Origin: Lichenifustis flavocetrariae
GTDB taxonomy: Bacteria > Pseudomonadota > Alphaproteobacteria > Rhizobiales > Beijerinckiaceae
NCBI RefSeq assembly: GCF_026130545.1
Contig: NZ_JAMOIM010000010.1
Span: forward strand, 1 to 64,000
Length of the DNA stretch: 64,000 nucleotides
Direction of reading: 5' to 3'
The notes under the pieces: generated by a model
Told to the model about the DNA's origin: nothing
Databases searched by the model: none
Seen by the model: only the letters and a program-made list of their open reading frames with translations
Made by a program: the position numbers and the translations under genes
In this document: positions 28,761 to 37,901 of the stretch, piece after piece
Position numbering within the stretch: position 1 is the first letter of the stretch
Layout: each line of letters starts with the position of its first letter

Positions 28761-29827
28761 TCGACATGGACCTGCGCGCAGGATCCGCGATCGTTCTCTT
28801 CGCAGCGCTGTCGCTTGCTGGGTGCGACAAGAAGCAGGACCTGCCACCACCAATCAGGCCGGTGCTCAGCCTCGTGGTCGCGCCGACCATTGCGCCGGCG
28901 ACGCGTCTCACGGGCAGCGTGGAGCCCCGCTACCAGGCGCAACTCGGGTTTCAGATGACCGGCCGCATGATCTCGCGCGACGTCAATGTGGGTGATCGGG
29001 TCAGCAAGGGCCAGCAATTGGCGACCCTCGACCCGACCGTGCCCCGCCTCGCCGTGGTCTCCGCGCAAGCCGACTTCGCGAATGCCCGGGCGGTTCTGGC
29101 CAACGCCGCCGCGACTTTCGGTCGGCAGCAGGAACTGATCAAGACCGGCAGCGCCAGCCAGGCGCAGTTGGATTCCGCCACAGCGGCGCGTGACAGTGCG
29201 CAGGCGCGGGTCAATCAAGTCACGGCGGCCCTGCAGAAAGCGCAGGAACAGCTCGGCTATACGGTGCTGAAGAGCGATTATGACGGGGTGGTGGCCTCCT
29301 GGTCGGCCGAGGTCGGACAGGTGGTGGCTCAAAGCCAAACCGCTGTGACGATCGCCCGGCCAGACCCTCGCGACGCCGTGTTCGACGTCCCCGACGAGCG
29401 CGTCGCGCTTTTTGCGCGAGATGCGCGATTTCAGGTCTCGCTCCTGGTCAATCCCGACATCGCCGGGTGGGCCACTGTCCGAGAGATCGCGCCGCAGTCC
29501 GACGCAGCGACCCGCACACGCCGCATCCGTCTCACGCTCGACGATCCGCCGGAGTCCTTCCGGCTCGGCACGACCGTGCAGATCGCCGTCAGCGCGGGTC
29601 AAAAGCCCCGGATCGAACTGCCCGCGGGCGCAATTCTGGAGCAGGACGGCAAGACCAGCGTGTGGATCGCCGCCGACGGTCACGCCCAGCTTCATTCGGT
29701 CACGTTGGGGGACCGGGACCCTGATCGCGTCACCGTGACATCCGGACTGGAGACCGGCGATCGCGTGATCGTCGCCGGTGTCCACTCGCTGTCCGAGGGA
29801 CAGCCCATCAAACTCACCGAGCAATAG
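28757..29827 (+). CDS. RND efflux periplasmic adaptor 2 (lipoprotein)
   Basis: A 356-residue second adaptor. It has a lipobox near residue 23 (LSLAGC), so it is anchored in the membrane by lipid, unlike adaptor 1. Lipoyl and hairpin domains are visible (QLGFQMTGRMISRDVNVGDR; ARVNQVTAALQKAQEQLGYT; VLKSDYDGVVASWSAEVGQV). Two different adaptors encoded before one RND pump recall TriA/TriB of Pseudomonas, where both are needed. ATGA coupling with adaptor 1 supports equimolar production. Confidence 0.88.
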   Translation: MIDMDLRAGSAIVLFAALSLAGCDKKQDLPPPIRPVLSLVVAPTIAPATRLTGSVEPRYQAQLGFQMTGRMISRDVNVGDRVSKGQQLATLDPTVPRLAVVSAQADFANARAVLANAAATFGRQQELIKTGSASQAQLDSATAARDSAQARVNQVTAALQKAQEQLGYTVLKSDYDGVVASWSAEVGQVVAQSQTAVTIARPDPRDAVFDVPDERVALFARDARFQVSLLVNPDIAGWATVREIAPQSDAATRTRRIRLTLDDPPESFRLGTTVQIAVSAGQKPRIELPAGAILEQDGKTSVWIAADGHAQLHSVTLGDRDPDRVTVTSGLETGDRVIVAGVHSLSEGQPIKLTEQ

Positions 29828-29840
29828 GAGGAGGATCCGC

Positions 29841-32800
29841 GTGAAGTCCTTCAATGTGTCGGAATGGGCCTTGAATCACAGGTCCTTCGTCTGGTTCCTG
29901 ATGATCGTGTCGGCGATCGCGGGCTTCATGGCCTACAAAAGCCTGGGCCGAGAAGAAGATCCGCCATTCACCATCAAGACCATGGTGATCGTGCAGAATT
30001 GGCCCGGCGCGACCGTCGACGAAATGCTGAACCAGGTCACCGAACGGATCGAGAAAGAGATCAAGCAGATCGATTCGATCGACTACACGAAGAGCTACAC
30101 CACGCCCGGTCAGACCACTATAATGGTCAACTTGAAGGATACGACCAAGCCCAAGGATGTGCCTTGGCAGTTCTACCAGATTCGCAAACACATCCAGGAC
30201 ATCCAAAACACAATGCCGAGCGGCGTCAAACCGCCCGGCTTCGACGACGAATTCGGCGACGTCTACGGCAACATCTATGCGTTCACGGCCGACGGCCTCA
30301 GCCAACGTCAGTTGCGGGACTATGTCGAACAGGTCCGCTCCGAGATCCTGACCGTTCCGAGCATCGGCAAGGTGACGGTGATCGGCGCGCAGGACGAGGT
30401 CGTCTTCCTCGACTTTTCGACCCGCAAGCTCGCCGGGCTGGGTTTGAACACGCAATCGCTGATCGAGACCTTGCAGAACCAGAATGCCGTGACCCCGTCC
30501 GGCGTTGTCCAATCCGGTCCCGAGCGGATTTCCTTGAGGGTCAGTGGGGGGTTCAAGTCCGAGCAGGCCCTCGAGGGACTGAACTTCCGGGTCAACGATC
30601 GGTTTTTTCCCCTGAGCGACGTCGCCACCATCACGCGGGGTTACAAGGACCCACCGGACCCCTTGTTCCGTGTCGACGGCAAGCCCGCCATTGGGCTTGG
30701 CATCGCCATGATCGCCTCAGGCAACGTGCTGCAATTCGGCGAAGACTTGAAGGCGAAGATGCGCGAGATCGAGGGCACGCTGCCCATCGGGGTGGGCATT
30801 CACCTCGTTTCAGATCAGCCGAGGATCGTCGAGGAGGCGGTGGGCGGCTTTACGGAAGCCCTGCTCGAAGCTGTGCTCATCGTGCTCGTCGTGAGCTTCA
30901 TCAGCCTCGGCATCCGGGCTGGCCTCGTGGTCTCGTTCTCGATTCCGCTCGTGCTCGCCGTCACCTTCGTGGTGATGCATTATTTCGGTATCTCGTTGCA
31001 GCGCATCTCGCTCGGCGCACTGATTATCGCGCTCGGCCTTTTGGTCGACGACGCGATGATCACGGTCGAGATGATGGTGACGCGGCTCGAAGCGGGCGAC
31101 ACGCTCACCAAGGCGGCAACCTTCGCGTTCACGTCGACCGCGATCCCGATGCTGACCGGGACACTCGTCACAGTCGCGGGCTTCATCCCGATCGGCTTCA
31201 ACGGGTCCAGCGCGGGCGAGTACACCTACTCACTGTTCGTGGTCATCGCGGCATCGCTTCTCATCAGCTGGGTCGTGGCCGTGCTGTTCGCGCCGCTGAT
31301 CGGCGTGAAGCTGCTGCCAAAGACCATGAAGCATCATGACCATAGCAAGCCCAGCCTGGTGGCGCGGGTCTTCGCGGCCATGCTGATCGGGGCCATGCGA
31401 TTGCGATGGGTCACGATCCTCGGCTGTCTCGCTCTGCTGGCGGCCGCGATCGTCGGAATGACCCACGTGCAGCAGCAATTTTTCCCCGCCGCCGACCGGC
31501 CTGAGCTGCTCGTCGACATGACGCTGCCGCAGAACAGCTCCATTTTCGAGACCAAGGCCCAGATGGATCGGTTCGAGGCGAATCTCGCGTCCGATCCGGA
31601 CATTTCAAGCTGGAGCTCCTACGTTGGCGAGGGAGCGATCCGCTTCTATCTGCCGCTCGACCAACAGCTCGCCAATCCGTTCTTCGGCCAGATGGTCGTC
31701 GTTGCAAAATCCATTGAGGCGCGCGGCCGCGTTCTCACGCGGCTGCAGAAGATCGCCGCGGATGATTTCGTCGGTACGGATGTCTTCATCCACCCCCTCG
31801 ATCTCGGTCCGCCGGTCGGGCGTCCCGTGCAATATCGCTTGAGCGGACCCGACATCCCGCTGCTCCGCGCAAAAGCCCTCGACCTCGCCAAGCTCATGAG
31901 CGGCAACCCACACCTCGAATCCCCGACCTTCGACTGGAACGAGCCCGGTAAGGTGATCCGGCTCGACATCGCTCAGGACAAAGCCCGCCAGCTCGGCATC
32001 ACTTCGTCAGATGTGGCGACGGTGCTCAACGGCATCGTGGGCGGTTCGTCGATCACCCAGATCCGCGACAGCATCTATCTGATCGACGTGGTCGGACGTG
32101 CCCAGGCCAGCGAGCGCAACCGGATCGAGACGCTGCAGAGCCTCCAGATCTCGACCAGCACCGGCAAGGTGGTCCCGATCCTCTCGTTTGCGACATTCCA
32201 CTATGATCTCGAACCCCCGATCGTCTGGCGCCGCGACCGCCTGCCGACAATCACGGTTCGGGCCGCCATGCACGACGTGACCCAGCCCGCCACAGCGGTG
32301 CAACAGCTCGAACCCGCCATCAACGAGTTCGCGGCCAAGCTGCCGAATGGCTTCAAGCTCGTGACCGGCGGCGCGGTCGAGGAAAGCGCCAAAGGTCAGG
32401 GACCGATCGTGGCCGTAGCTCCGATCATGCTGCTCACCATGGCGTTCTTCATCATGGTGCAGCTGCAGAGCTTCCAGAAACTATTTCTGGTGGTCAGCGT
32501 GGCGCCGCTCGGACTCATCGGCGTCGTGGCCGCCCTTCTTCTGTCCGGCAAACCGATGGGCTTTGTCGCCATCCTGGGCATCCTGGCGCTCATTGGCATC
32601 ATCATCCGCAACTCGATCATCCTGATCGCGCAGATCGACGAGGTGCTGGCGGAAGGCAAGGATCAATGGACGGCGGTCGTGGAAGCAACGCAGCACCGCA
32701 TGCGACCCATTCTGCTGACGGCGGCGGCGGCCAGCTTCGGCATGGCCCCGATCGCCCCGCAGGTTTTCTGGGGTCCCATGGCCTACGCGATGATCGGTGG

Positions 32801-32939
32801 AATCGTGGCCGCCACTTTCCTCACGTTGTTCTTCCTGCCCGCCCTCTATGTGACTTGGTTCCGGGTCAAGGCACCACCGCGCGGCGCTCGCCCGCGGGTC
32901 GATGCCCCACTGGCCGCCGCCGCGCATCCGGCGCCGTGA
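29841..32939 (+). CDS. RND-family multidrug efflux inner-membrane transporter
   Basis: A 1032-residue proton-driven pump with the usual twelve-helix, two-large-loop layout. Motifs: LGREEDPPFTIKTMVI and QNWPGATVDEML at the first porter domain; GLLVDDAMITVE in TM4 with the proton-relay pair Asp403/Asp404. In TM10, IIIRNSIILI has Arg923 where AcrB has a relay Lys. I recall that Arg being frequent in the TriC/MexK-like subgroup. GTG 29841 follows ggaggagg. It is downstream of two adaptors; no outer-membrane factor gene is present, so a TolC-like protein encoded elsewhere is presumably recruited. Substrates are unknown. Confidence 0.92.
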   Translation: MKSFNVSEWALNHRSFVWFLMIVSAIAGFMAYKSLGREEDPPFTIKTMVIVQNWPGATVDEMLNQVTERIEKEIKQIDSIDYTKSYTTPGQTTIMVNLKDTTKPKDVPWQFYQIRKHIQDIQNTMPSGVKPPGFDDEFGDVYGNIYAFTADGLSQRQLRDYVEQVRSEILTVPSIGKVTVIGAQDEVVFLDFSTRKLAGLGLNTQSLIETLQNQNAVTPSGVVQSGPERISLRVSGGFKSEQALEGLNFRVNDRFFPLSDVATITRGYKDPPDPLFRVDGKPAIGLGIAMIASGNVLQFGEDLKAKMREIEGTLPIGVGIHLVSDQPRIVEEAVGGFTEALLEAVLIVLVVSFISLGIRAGLVVSFSIPLVLAVTFVVMHYFGISLQRISLGALIIALGLLVDDAMITVEMMVTRLEAGDTLTKAATFAFTSTAIPMLTGTLVTVAGFIPIGFNGSSAGEYTYSLFVVIAASLLISWVVAVLFAPLIGVKLLPKTMKHHDHSKPSLVARVFAAMLIGAMRLRWVTILGCLALLAAAIVGMTHVQQQFFPAADRPELLVDMTLPQNSSIFETKAQMDRFEANLASDPDISSWSSYVGEGAIRFYLPLDQQLANPFFGQMVVVAKSIEARGRVLTRLQKIAADDFVGTDVFIHPLDLGPPVGRPVQYRLSGPDIPLLRAKALDLAKLMSGNPHLESPTFDWNEPGKVIRLDIAQDKARQLGITSSDVATVLNGIVGGSSITQIRDSIYLIDVVGRAQASERNRIETLQSLQISTSTGKVVPILSFATFHYDLEPPIVWRRDRLPTITVRAAMHDVTQPATAVQQLEPAINEFAAKLPNGFKLVTGGAVEESAKGQGPIVAVAPIMLLTMAFFIMVQLQSFQKLFLVVSVAPLGLIGVVAALLLSGKPMGFVAILGILALIGIIIRNSIILIAQIDEVLAEGKDQWTAVVEATQHRMRPILLTAAAASFGMAPIAPQVFWGPMAYAMIGGIVAATFLTLFFLPALYVTWFRVKAPPRGARPRVDAPLAAAAHPAP

Positions 32940-33015
32940 CGTGGGCGTCGGCCGGTCTTGCCAAATGGGCGTCCCGCCTTCATGCCGGATGTAGTTCGAC
33001 CCAAGGAGCAAGTGA

Positions 33016-33792
33016 ATGCCACGTGACATGGAAGGCAAAGTTGCGCTGATCACCGGCACATCCGGGGTCGCGGCAGCAACCGCGCGACGGCTGATCGAGG
33101 CCGGTGCAAACGTGCTCGCATGCGGGATCGACGAGACGGCAAACGAAGCGCTGCGGGCGACAGTTCCTCCCGTGGAAGTTCAGCGGGCCGATATGTCCGT
33201 GCCAGACGAGGTCGCATTCTGCGTTCAACGGGCGGTTGAGCGTTTCGGCGGCCTCGACATCCTGGTCAATGCGGCCGCGATCCATCCGTTCGGAACGGTC
33301 GAGGACACGGATATCGCAACATGGACACGCTGCTTCAGCGTCAATGTCGGCTCGATCTATCTCACGGGGCATTTCGGGATCCCGGAGATGCGGAAGCGCG
33401 GCGGAGGATCCATCGTCAATCTGGCGTCTGTCCAAGGACACGCGTGCCAGAAAGGGGTTGCTGCCTATGCGGCCACCAAGGGCGCCATCCATGCCCTCAC
33501 GCGCGCCATGGCGCTCGACCACGCGCAGGACAAGATTCGTGTGAATTCGGTCAGCCCCGGATCGGTACGAACCCCCATGTTGGCGGTCGCGGCGAAGCAT
33601 TTCGACGGGGACGATGCCGATCTCGACGCGGTGTTCCGCCGCTTCGGAGACGCGCATCCTCTCGGCCGCATCGCCGAAGCCGAGGAGGTGGCCGAGATGA
33701 TCGCCTTTTTGGCCGGGCCACGCGCCGGCTTCTGCACGGGTGGCGACTATCTGATCGATGGCGGCCTGACGGCGGGGATCGCGGTGAAATGA
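33016..33792 (+). CDS. SDR-family oxidoreductase
   Basis: A 258-residue Rossmann-fold dehydrogenase/reductase. The coenzyme loop is degenerate: TGTSGVAAATAR instead of TGxxxGIG, the last glycine being Ala. Other motifs are normal: NAAAIHPFG (NAG-like), the catalytic Ser in NLASVQGH, YAATK (catalytic Tyr and Lys), and SPGSVRTPM. The C-terminus GGDYLIDGGLTAG is typical of classical SDRs. It lies 76 bases after the RND pump with aaggagc before the ATG and may be read through from that operon. The substrate is not deducible. Confidence 0.85.
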   Translation: MPRDMEGKVALITGTSGVAAATARRLIEAGANVLACGIDETANEALRATVPPVEVQRADMSVPDEVAFCVQRAVERFGGLDILVNAAAIHPFGTVEDTDIATWTRCFSVNVGSIYLTGHFGIPEMRKRGGGSIVNLASVQGHACQKGVAAYAATKGAIHALTRAMALDHAQDKIRVNSVSPGSVRTPMLAVAAKHFDGDDADLDAVFRRFGDAHPLGRIAEAEEVAEMIAFLAGPRAGFCTGGDYLIDGGLTAGIAVK

Positions 33793-33909
33793 GGTTGAAG
33801 GGCCCGGCCCTGCAGGGCGCCAACCCGATCGACACAAAACGCTGCCCGCGCGCAACGCGGGGAGCCGTAAGGATCGCGGGTTTATGCCCTTGCATAGGCC
33901 CGCCGATAA

Positions 33910-33926
33910 CTCAATTATAAATTGAG
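33910..33926. repeat. AT-rich 7-bp inverted repeat in intergenic DNA
   Basis: ctcaatt-ata-aattgag forms a perfect palindrome in the 235-base gap between the SDR gene and the small Lys-rich gene. It may be a convergent terminator element or a binding site; nothing else is apparent in this gap. Confidence 0.35.
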
Positions 33927-34027
33927 GCCATTCTCGCGAGAGAGATGCCTAAAACTTCGCAACCTCGTGAATCGAGCCGCCCGGATCCTGCTGGCTGCTC
34001 AAGAGCCGTTCGCCAGAAAGCCGGATC

Positions 34028-34153
34028 TCAGCCCTTCTTAGAGGTGCTCTGACCCGTCTGCCCCTTAGCGAAAGGCGACACCGCCGCTTCGGCCTTAGGC
34101 TTGTCCTTCTTCGGCTTCTTCTTTTCCTTGTTGCTGCGTTGCTCCTTGGACAC
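34028..34153 (-). CDS. 41-residue lysine-rich conserved small protein
   Basis: The minus strand from GTG 34153 reads SKEQRSNKEKKKPKKDKPK followed by an Ala/Ser-rich tail (AEAAVSPFAKGQTGQSTSKK) and a stop at 34028-34030. A gggagg ribosome-binding site lies a few bases upstream. Similar tiny, highly basic proteins with the 'KEQRxNKExKKPKKxK' core are, from memory, widespread and unannotated in Hyphomicrobiales. The extreme charge suggests nucleic-acid or ribosome association, fitting its place near rpsU and cspA, but the role is unknown. Confidence 0.65.
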   Translation of the reverse strand: MSKEQRSNKEKKKPKKDKPKAEAAVSPFAKGQTGQSTSKKG

Positions 34154-34292
34154 CGGGTTCCTCCCTCAATGCTTGATACGGAGCCTCGCAGTCGCCAAAC
34201 CGTCAGAACGGAAAGCACGACCGCGTGGAATTATGGTGCACCGATGCCGACGCAGCGCGGTCGGTGCAAGCCAGGTCGCGACTTCAGAACGT

Positions 34293-34586
34293 CTAACGGC
34301 TACCAAACGGGGAAGAGGCTGCCATCGGGGTCGACGGGCCACGACCCGGAAAAGCAGGGCGCTCAGGACGCTTGCGCGCCGGCACCAGACCTTCACGTTC
34401 AGCCTGCTTGCGGGCCAGTTTGCGAGCACGACGGACCGCTTCGGCAGCTTCACGGACGCGCTTTTCCGAAGGCTTCTCATAGGCACGCCGACGCTTCAGC
34501 TCACGCAACACGCCCTCGCGTTGCATCTTGCGCTTAAGCGCCTTCAGGGCCTGATCGACGTTGTTGTCACGAACAAGAACTTGCAC
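34293..34586 (-). CDS. rpsU: 30S ribosomal protein bS21
   Basis: 97 residues: [20 protein letters not shown] is the conserved S21 start, followed by the basic coiled region ([20 protein letters not shown]). It is about 25 residues longer than E. coli S21, with a Pro/Ser-rich tail. S21 sits near the 3' end of 16S rRNA and aids initiation. It is downstream of cspA on the minus strand and separated from it by a strong terminator, so it is probably transcribed separately. Confidence 0.95.
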   Translation of the reverse strand: MQVLVRDNNVDQALKALKRKMQREGVLRELKRRRAYEKPSEKRVREAAEAVRRARKLARKQAEREGLVPARKRPERPAFPGRGPSTPMAASSPFGSR

Positions 34587-34610
34587 GAGATCTCCAAGGT
34601 GGTCTGAACT

Positions 34611-34638
34611 AAAAAAGAGCTGGGATCACTCCCAGCTC
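34611..34638 (-). terminator. rho-independent terminator of cspA
   Basis: On the minus strand, a 9-bp stem (34630-34638 with 34617-34625, loop of 4) is followed immediately by six T's (34616-34611). It lies 67 bases after the cspA stop and 25 bases before rpsU. Confidence 0.88.
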
Positions 34639-34704
34639 CCTCTATTGCATTCTAGTGAAACACATACCCCGCCGCCACTGCATCAGTGACGGACAGGGAA
34701 AGAA

Positions 34705-34917
34705 TCACGACAATGCTTGAAGCTGATCCGCCGACTTCTTACCCGTGCGCTTGTCGGCGACGAGTTCGTAGCTGACCTTCTGGCCCTCGTTCAGGGTAGC
34801 CATGCCGGCCCGCTCGACAGCGCTGATATGGACGAAAACGTCCTGGCCGCCCTCGGACGACTCAATGAAACCAAAACCCTTGGTCGGGTTGAACCACTTG
34901 ACTGTGCCGGTGCTCAT
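34705..34917 (-). CDS. cspA: cold-shock-domain protein
   Basis: 70 residues, a single cold-shock domain with RNP1 KGFGFIE and RNP2 VFVHIS, and the common start [18 protein letters not shown]. It binds single-stranded RNA/DNA as an RNA chaperone. The ATG is preceded by aaggagttc. A roughly 250-base region without genes lies upstream and could be a long structured leader, as is usual for cold-shock mRNAs. Which csp paralogue this is cannot be told. Confidence 0.93.
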   Translation of the reverse strand: MSTGTVKWFNPTKGFGFIESSEGGQDVFVHISAVERAGMATLNEGQKVSYELVADKRTGKKSADQLQALS

Positions 34918-35170
34918 GACGAACTCCTTGTTGGCATAGGTTAAAGATCTAACCGGGATATTCTCCCAGCTAGGGCTATGTCGATAAGTCGGAGGAGGTC
35001 ATAGCAAGCGTACAAACTAGGTTTGAAACGCGAAGGCCTGAACGTTCAGCCTAGAATCGATATGTAACACGTAAGCGCGAATCGAGGAGAAATCAAGACG
35101 CCAATGACGTCCATTTTGGCTTCGGCTTCCTTGCAAGCAATGCCACCCTCGCCGTCGACGCGTTGGCCGG
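34918..35170 (-). promoter_or_regulatory. upstream region/possible long leader of cspA
   Basis: This gene-free stretch separates the terminator after rplR from cspA. It must hold the cspA promoter and may include a long 5' leader as in other cold-shock genes. I could not fix a convincing -35/-10 pair. The ribosome-binding site aaggag is at its 3' end. Confidence 0.4.
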
Positions 35171-35209
35171 CGAAACGAAAGAAGCCCGCAGACCGAAGTC
35201 GCGGGCTTC
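35171..35209 (-). terminator. terminator ending the str-S10-spc cluster after rplR
   Basis: On the minus strand the stem gaagcccgc (35209-35201) pairs with gcgggcttc (35189-35181) over an 11-base loop and is followed by a T-rich tail, tttcgtttcg. It starts 50 bases after the rplR stop, showing that the ribosomal transcript ends here. Confidence 0.75.
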
Positions 35210-35258
35210 CTGGATAACAAAAGCAGCCTCGTCTGAAGGTCTCCGCAGAGAACGCCTG

Positions 35259-35612
35259 CTAGAACTTCAGTCCACCCTCACGTGCGCCCTCGGCCAAGGC
35301 CTTGATGCGACCGTGGTACATGTATTGGCCGCGATCGAATACGACCTCGGCAATCCCCTTTTCGACCGCTTTCTTTGCAAGCTGCTCGCCCACAGTTTTC
35401 GCCGCCTCGATATTCGCACCAGTCCTGAGCTGCTCTCGATTTGCCTTCTCCAACGAGGAGGCGGACACCAGCGTTTCACCCTTGGCGTCGTCGATGATCT
35501 GCGCGTAAATCTGCTTCGAGGAACGGTGCACCGAAAGGCGCAATCGGCCTGTCGCCTTGATGGCGCGGCGGACGCGGTTTGCGCGTCGGGCCGCCGGATC
35601 CAATTTCGTCAT
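35259..35612 (-). CDS. rplR: 50S ribosomal protein uL18
   Basis: 117 residues with the L18 pattern: [20 protein letters not shown] and the C-terminal [20 protein letters not shown]. It binds 5S rRNA together with L5. Start ATG 35612 at [13 protein letters not shown], 11 bases after the rplF stop. It is the last gene of the cluster here: the expected next genes rpsE-rpmD-rplO-secY are missing. Confidence 0.96.
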   Translation of the reverse strand: MTKLDPAARRANRVRRAIKATGRLRLSVHRSSKQIYAQIIDDAKGETLVSASSLEKANREQLRTGANIEAAKTVGEQLAKKAVEKGIAEVVFDRGQYMYHGRIKALAEGAREGGLKF

Positions 35613-35622
35613 GACGGCCTCC

Positions 35623-36156
35623 TTACTTCTTCTTGCCTTCCTTGCGGAAGATGAACTCGCCAGCGTATTTGACACCCTTGCCTTTGTAGGGCTCCGGCGG
35701 ACGCAGCGAGCGGATTTCCGCGGCCAACTGGCCGACGGCGCGTTTGTCGATCCCGCTGATGGCGAGTTCGGTCGGGCGCGGAGCCACGATCGCAATCCCA
35801 TCGGGGATCGGGAACGTAATATCATGGCTATAGCCAAGGGACAGCTGCAGGTTCTTACCCGCGACAGCCGCCTTGTAGCCCACGCCCGTGATTTCGAGGC
35901 GCTTCTGGAACCCCGCGCTCACACCCGTCACGATGTTGTTGATCATCGCCCGGGACGTGCCCCAAAGGGCTTGAGCGCGCTTGGTTTCAAAGCGCGGATC
36001 GACCTTGATTTCATCATTGGCGAATTCGACAGACACATCGTCATGGACCACGAAGGACAATTCGCCCTTCGCGCCCTTGACCGATACCTTCTGGCCTTCG
36101 ACCTTGGCCGTGACGCCTTTCGGCACCGGCACGGCCTTCTTACCGACTCGAGACAT
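35623..36156 (-). CDS. rplF: 50S ribosomal protein uL6
   Basis: 177 residues, usual length. Shows [14 protein letters not shown] at the start, the mid-protein [20 protein letters not shown], and the C-terminal signature [11 protein letters not shown]. It lies near the factor-binding site of the large subunit. Standard place between rpsH and rplR. Confidence 0.97.
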   Translation of the reverse strand: MSRVGKKAVPVPKGVTAKVEGQKVSVKGAKGELSFVVHDDVSVEFANDEIKVDPRFETKRAQALWGTSRAMINNIVTGVSAGFQKRLEITGVGYKAAVAGKNLQLSLGYSHDITFPIPDGIAIVAPRPTELAISGIDKRAVGQLAAEIRSLRPPEPYKGKGVKYAGEFIFRKEGKKK

Positions 36157-36180
36157 TGTTCAATTCCTTATCGGCCGTGG

Positions 36181-36579
36181 TCAGAAGACCTTGCAGAGGA
36201 CTTCACCGCCGACGTTGTTCTCGCGGGCGACGTGATCGGCCATGACGCCCTTGGGCGTCGACATGATGGTAATGCCGAGGCCGTTGGCAACGCGCGGCAT
36301 CTGATCGACGGCCGAATAGACGCGACGGCCGGGCTTGGAGACGCGCTGAATATCCTTGATGACCGGCTGGCCGTCGAAATACTTCAACTCGATATCGAAT
36401 TCGGTCCGCCCATTTCCGAGGTCGGTCTGCGAATAGCCACGGATGTAGCCTTCCTGCTCCAGCACGTCGAGCACGTTGGCACGAAGCTTGGAGCCGGGAG
36501 TCGACACCTTGCCCTTCTTGCGCATTCCGGCATTGCGGATGCGGGTGAGCATATCGCCCAGGGGATCATTCACCGACAT
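36181..36579 (-). CDS. rpsH: 30S ribosomal protein uS8
   Basis: 132 residues: [15 protein letters not shown] at the start and the end block GGEVLCKVF. In many bacteria S8 represses the spc operon by binding a 16S-like hairpin near rplE. No such hairpin was clearly identified here. Standard position after rpsN (12-base gap). Confidence 0.97.
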   Translation of the reverse strand: MSVNDPLGDMLTRIRNAGMRKKGKVSTPGSKLRANVLDVLEQEGYIRGYSQTDLGNGRTEFDIELKYFDGQPVIKDIQRVSKPGRRVYSAVDQMPRVANGLGITIMSTPKGVMADHVARENNVGGEVLCKVF

Positions 36580-36591
36580 GGCTGCGCTCCC

Positions 36592-36897
36592 TTACCAGCT
36601 GGACTTCACGAGACCGGGGATCAGGCCCTTGTTGCCCAACTCCCGCAACGCGATGCGCGACATCTTCATCTTACGGTAGACCGAACGCGAGCGACCCGAG
36701 ACCTCGCAACGGTTGCGGATCCGAGTCACCGCAGAATTCCGCGGCATTTCCGCGAGCTTCAGGCGGGCCTCGAAACGCTCTTCCATCGACAGGCTCTGGT
36801 CTGCGGCGGTCTTCTTCAGGGCATCGCGCTTGGGCGCCAACCGCGCCACCAGTGCCTTGCGGTTGTTGTTCTTTTCGATCGAGCTTTTCTTTGCCAT
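36592..36897 (-). CDS. rpsN: 30S ribosomal protein uS14 (zinc-independent form)
   Basis: 101 residues, the long form without the zinc-binding cysteines (only one Cys, in NRCEVSGR). The C-terminus [20 protein letters not shown] is typical. ATG 36897 at MAKKSSIEK is chosen over a longer frame that starts within the rplE region. Confidence 0.97.
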   Translation of the reverse strand: MAKKSSIEKNNNRKALVARLAPKRDALKKTAADQSLSMEERFEARLKLAEMPRNSAVTRIRNRCEVSGRSRSVYRKMKMSRIALRELGNKGLIPGLVKSSW

Positions 36898-36937
36898 CAG
36901 TCTTTCCTTGGTGTCCGCGTCTGAACTTCGGTGAAGC

Positions 36938-37594
36938 TCACTGCCGGAACGGGAAGTTGAATGCACGCAGAAGCGCACGCGCTTCGTCGTCGGTTTTCGC
37001 CGTGGTGCAGATGATCACGTCCATCCCGATCACCGACTCCGTCTTGTCGTAGTCGATCTCAGGGAAAATGATGTGTTCCTTGATGCCCATCGCATAATTG
37101 CCGCGGCCATCGAAGCTCTTCGGGTTCAGCCCACGAAAGTCTCGGACGCGAGGCAGAGCAATCGTCGTCAGCCGGTCGAGGAACTCATACATGCGGGTAT
37201 GTCGCAAGGTGACCTTCGCACCGAGCGGCATGTTCTCACGCACCTTGAAGGTCGAGATCGCCTTGCGGGCATGCGTGATGACGGGCTTCTGACCGGCGAT
37301 CAGGGCAAGGTCAGCGGCTGCGGTCGACACCTTCTTGGTGTCGCTCACAGCTTCGCCAACGCCCATGTTCAGTACGATCTTTTCGATCTTCGGGACGGCG
37401 AGCGCGTTCTTGTAGCCGAACTCCTCGATCAGCTTCTGGCGAATCTCATCGAGATAGAGCTTCTTTAGGCGCGGCGTGTAGCCTTCCGGCGGCGCGGCAG
37501 CGATCGACGTGTCGAACTGGCCGACCGAACCACGAGCGATCTTACCGGGCGCGGGCGCAGAACTCGCGCGCTTGGCGGTTTGAGCCTCAGCCAT
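36938..37594 (-). CDS. rplE: 50S ribosomal protein uL5 with N-terminal extension
   Basis: 218 residues, about 38 longer than the usual 179-185. The extra N-terminus is Ala/Pro-rich ([17 protein letters not shown]). The core begins at [14 protein letters not shown] and has [13 protein letters not shown] and the ending [11 protein letters not shown]. The start ATG overlaps rplX by 8 bases, and no internal start with a better site is obvious, so the extension appears genuine. L5 binds 5S rRNA and contacts tRNA at the P site. Confidence 0.95.
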   Translation of the reverse strand: MAEAQTAKRASSAPAPGKIARGSVGQFDTSIAAAPPEGYTPRLKKLYLDEIRQKLIEEFGYKNALAVPKIEKIVLNMGVGEAVSDTKKVSTAAADLALIAGQKPVITHARKAISTFKVRENMPLGAKVTLRHTRMYEFLDRLTTIALPRVRDFRGLNPKSFDGRGNYAMGIKEHIIFPEIDYDKTESVIGMDVIICTTAKTDDEARALLRAFNFPFRQ

Positions 37595-37901
37595 CGATCA
37601 ACTCTCCCGACTTCTTCGCAACACGAACCTTGCGGCCATCTTCCAATATCTTGAACCCAACACGAACAGGCTTGCCGTTCTTATCGGCCAGCGCGAGGTT
37701 CGAAAGATGGATCGGGGCTTCCTTCGAAATGATGCCGCCCTGCTCCGTCTGGCTCTGCTTCGTATGGCGCTTCACCATGTTGATGCCGCCGACGCGAGCC
37801 CGTTCTTCCTTGGGGAAGACTTCCAGCACTTCGCCATCGCGACCCTTGTCGCGACCAGCCAGCACGACGACCTTGTCGCCCTTCTTGATCTTGGCGGCCA
37901 T
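37587..37901 (-). CDS. rplX: 50S ribosomal protein uL24
   Basis: 104 residues, usual length, with the KOW motif at the start ([20 protein letters not shown]) and the [10 protein letters not shown] block. An early assembly protein of the large subunit. It overlaps rplE downstream by 8 bases and shares one base with rplN upstream (37901). Confidence 0.97.
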   Translation of the reverse strand: MAAKIKKGDKVVVLAGRDKGRDGEVLEVFPKEERARVGGINMVKRHTKQSQTEQGGIISKEAPIHLSNLALADKNGKPVRVGFKILEDGRKVRVAKKSGELIDG

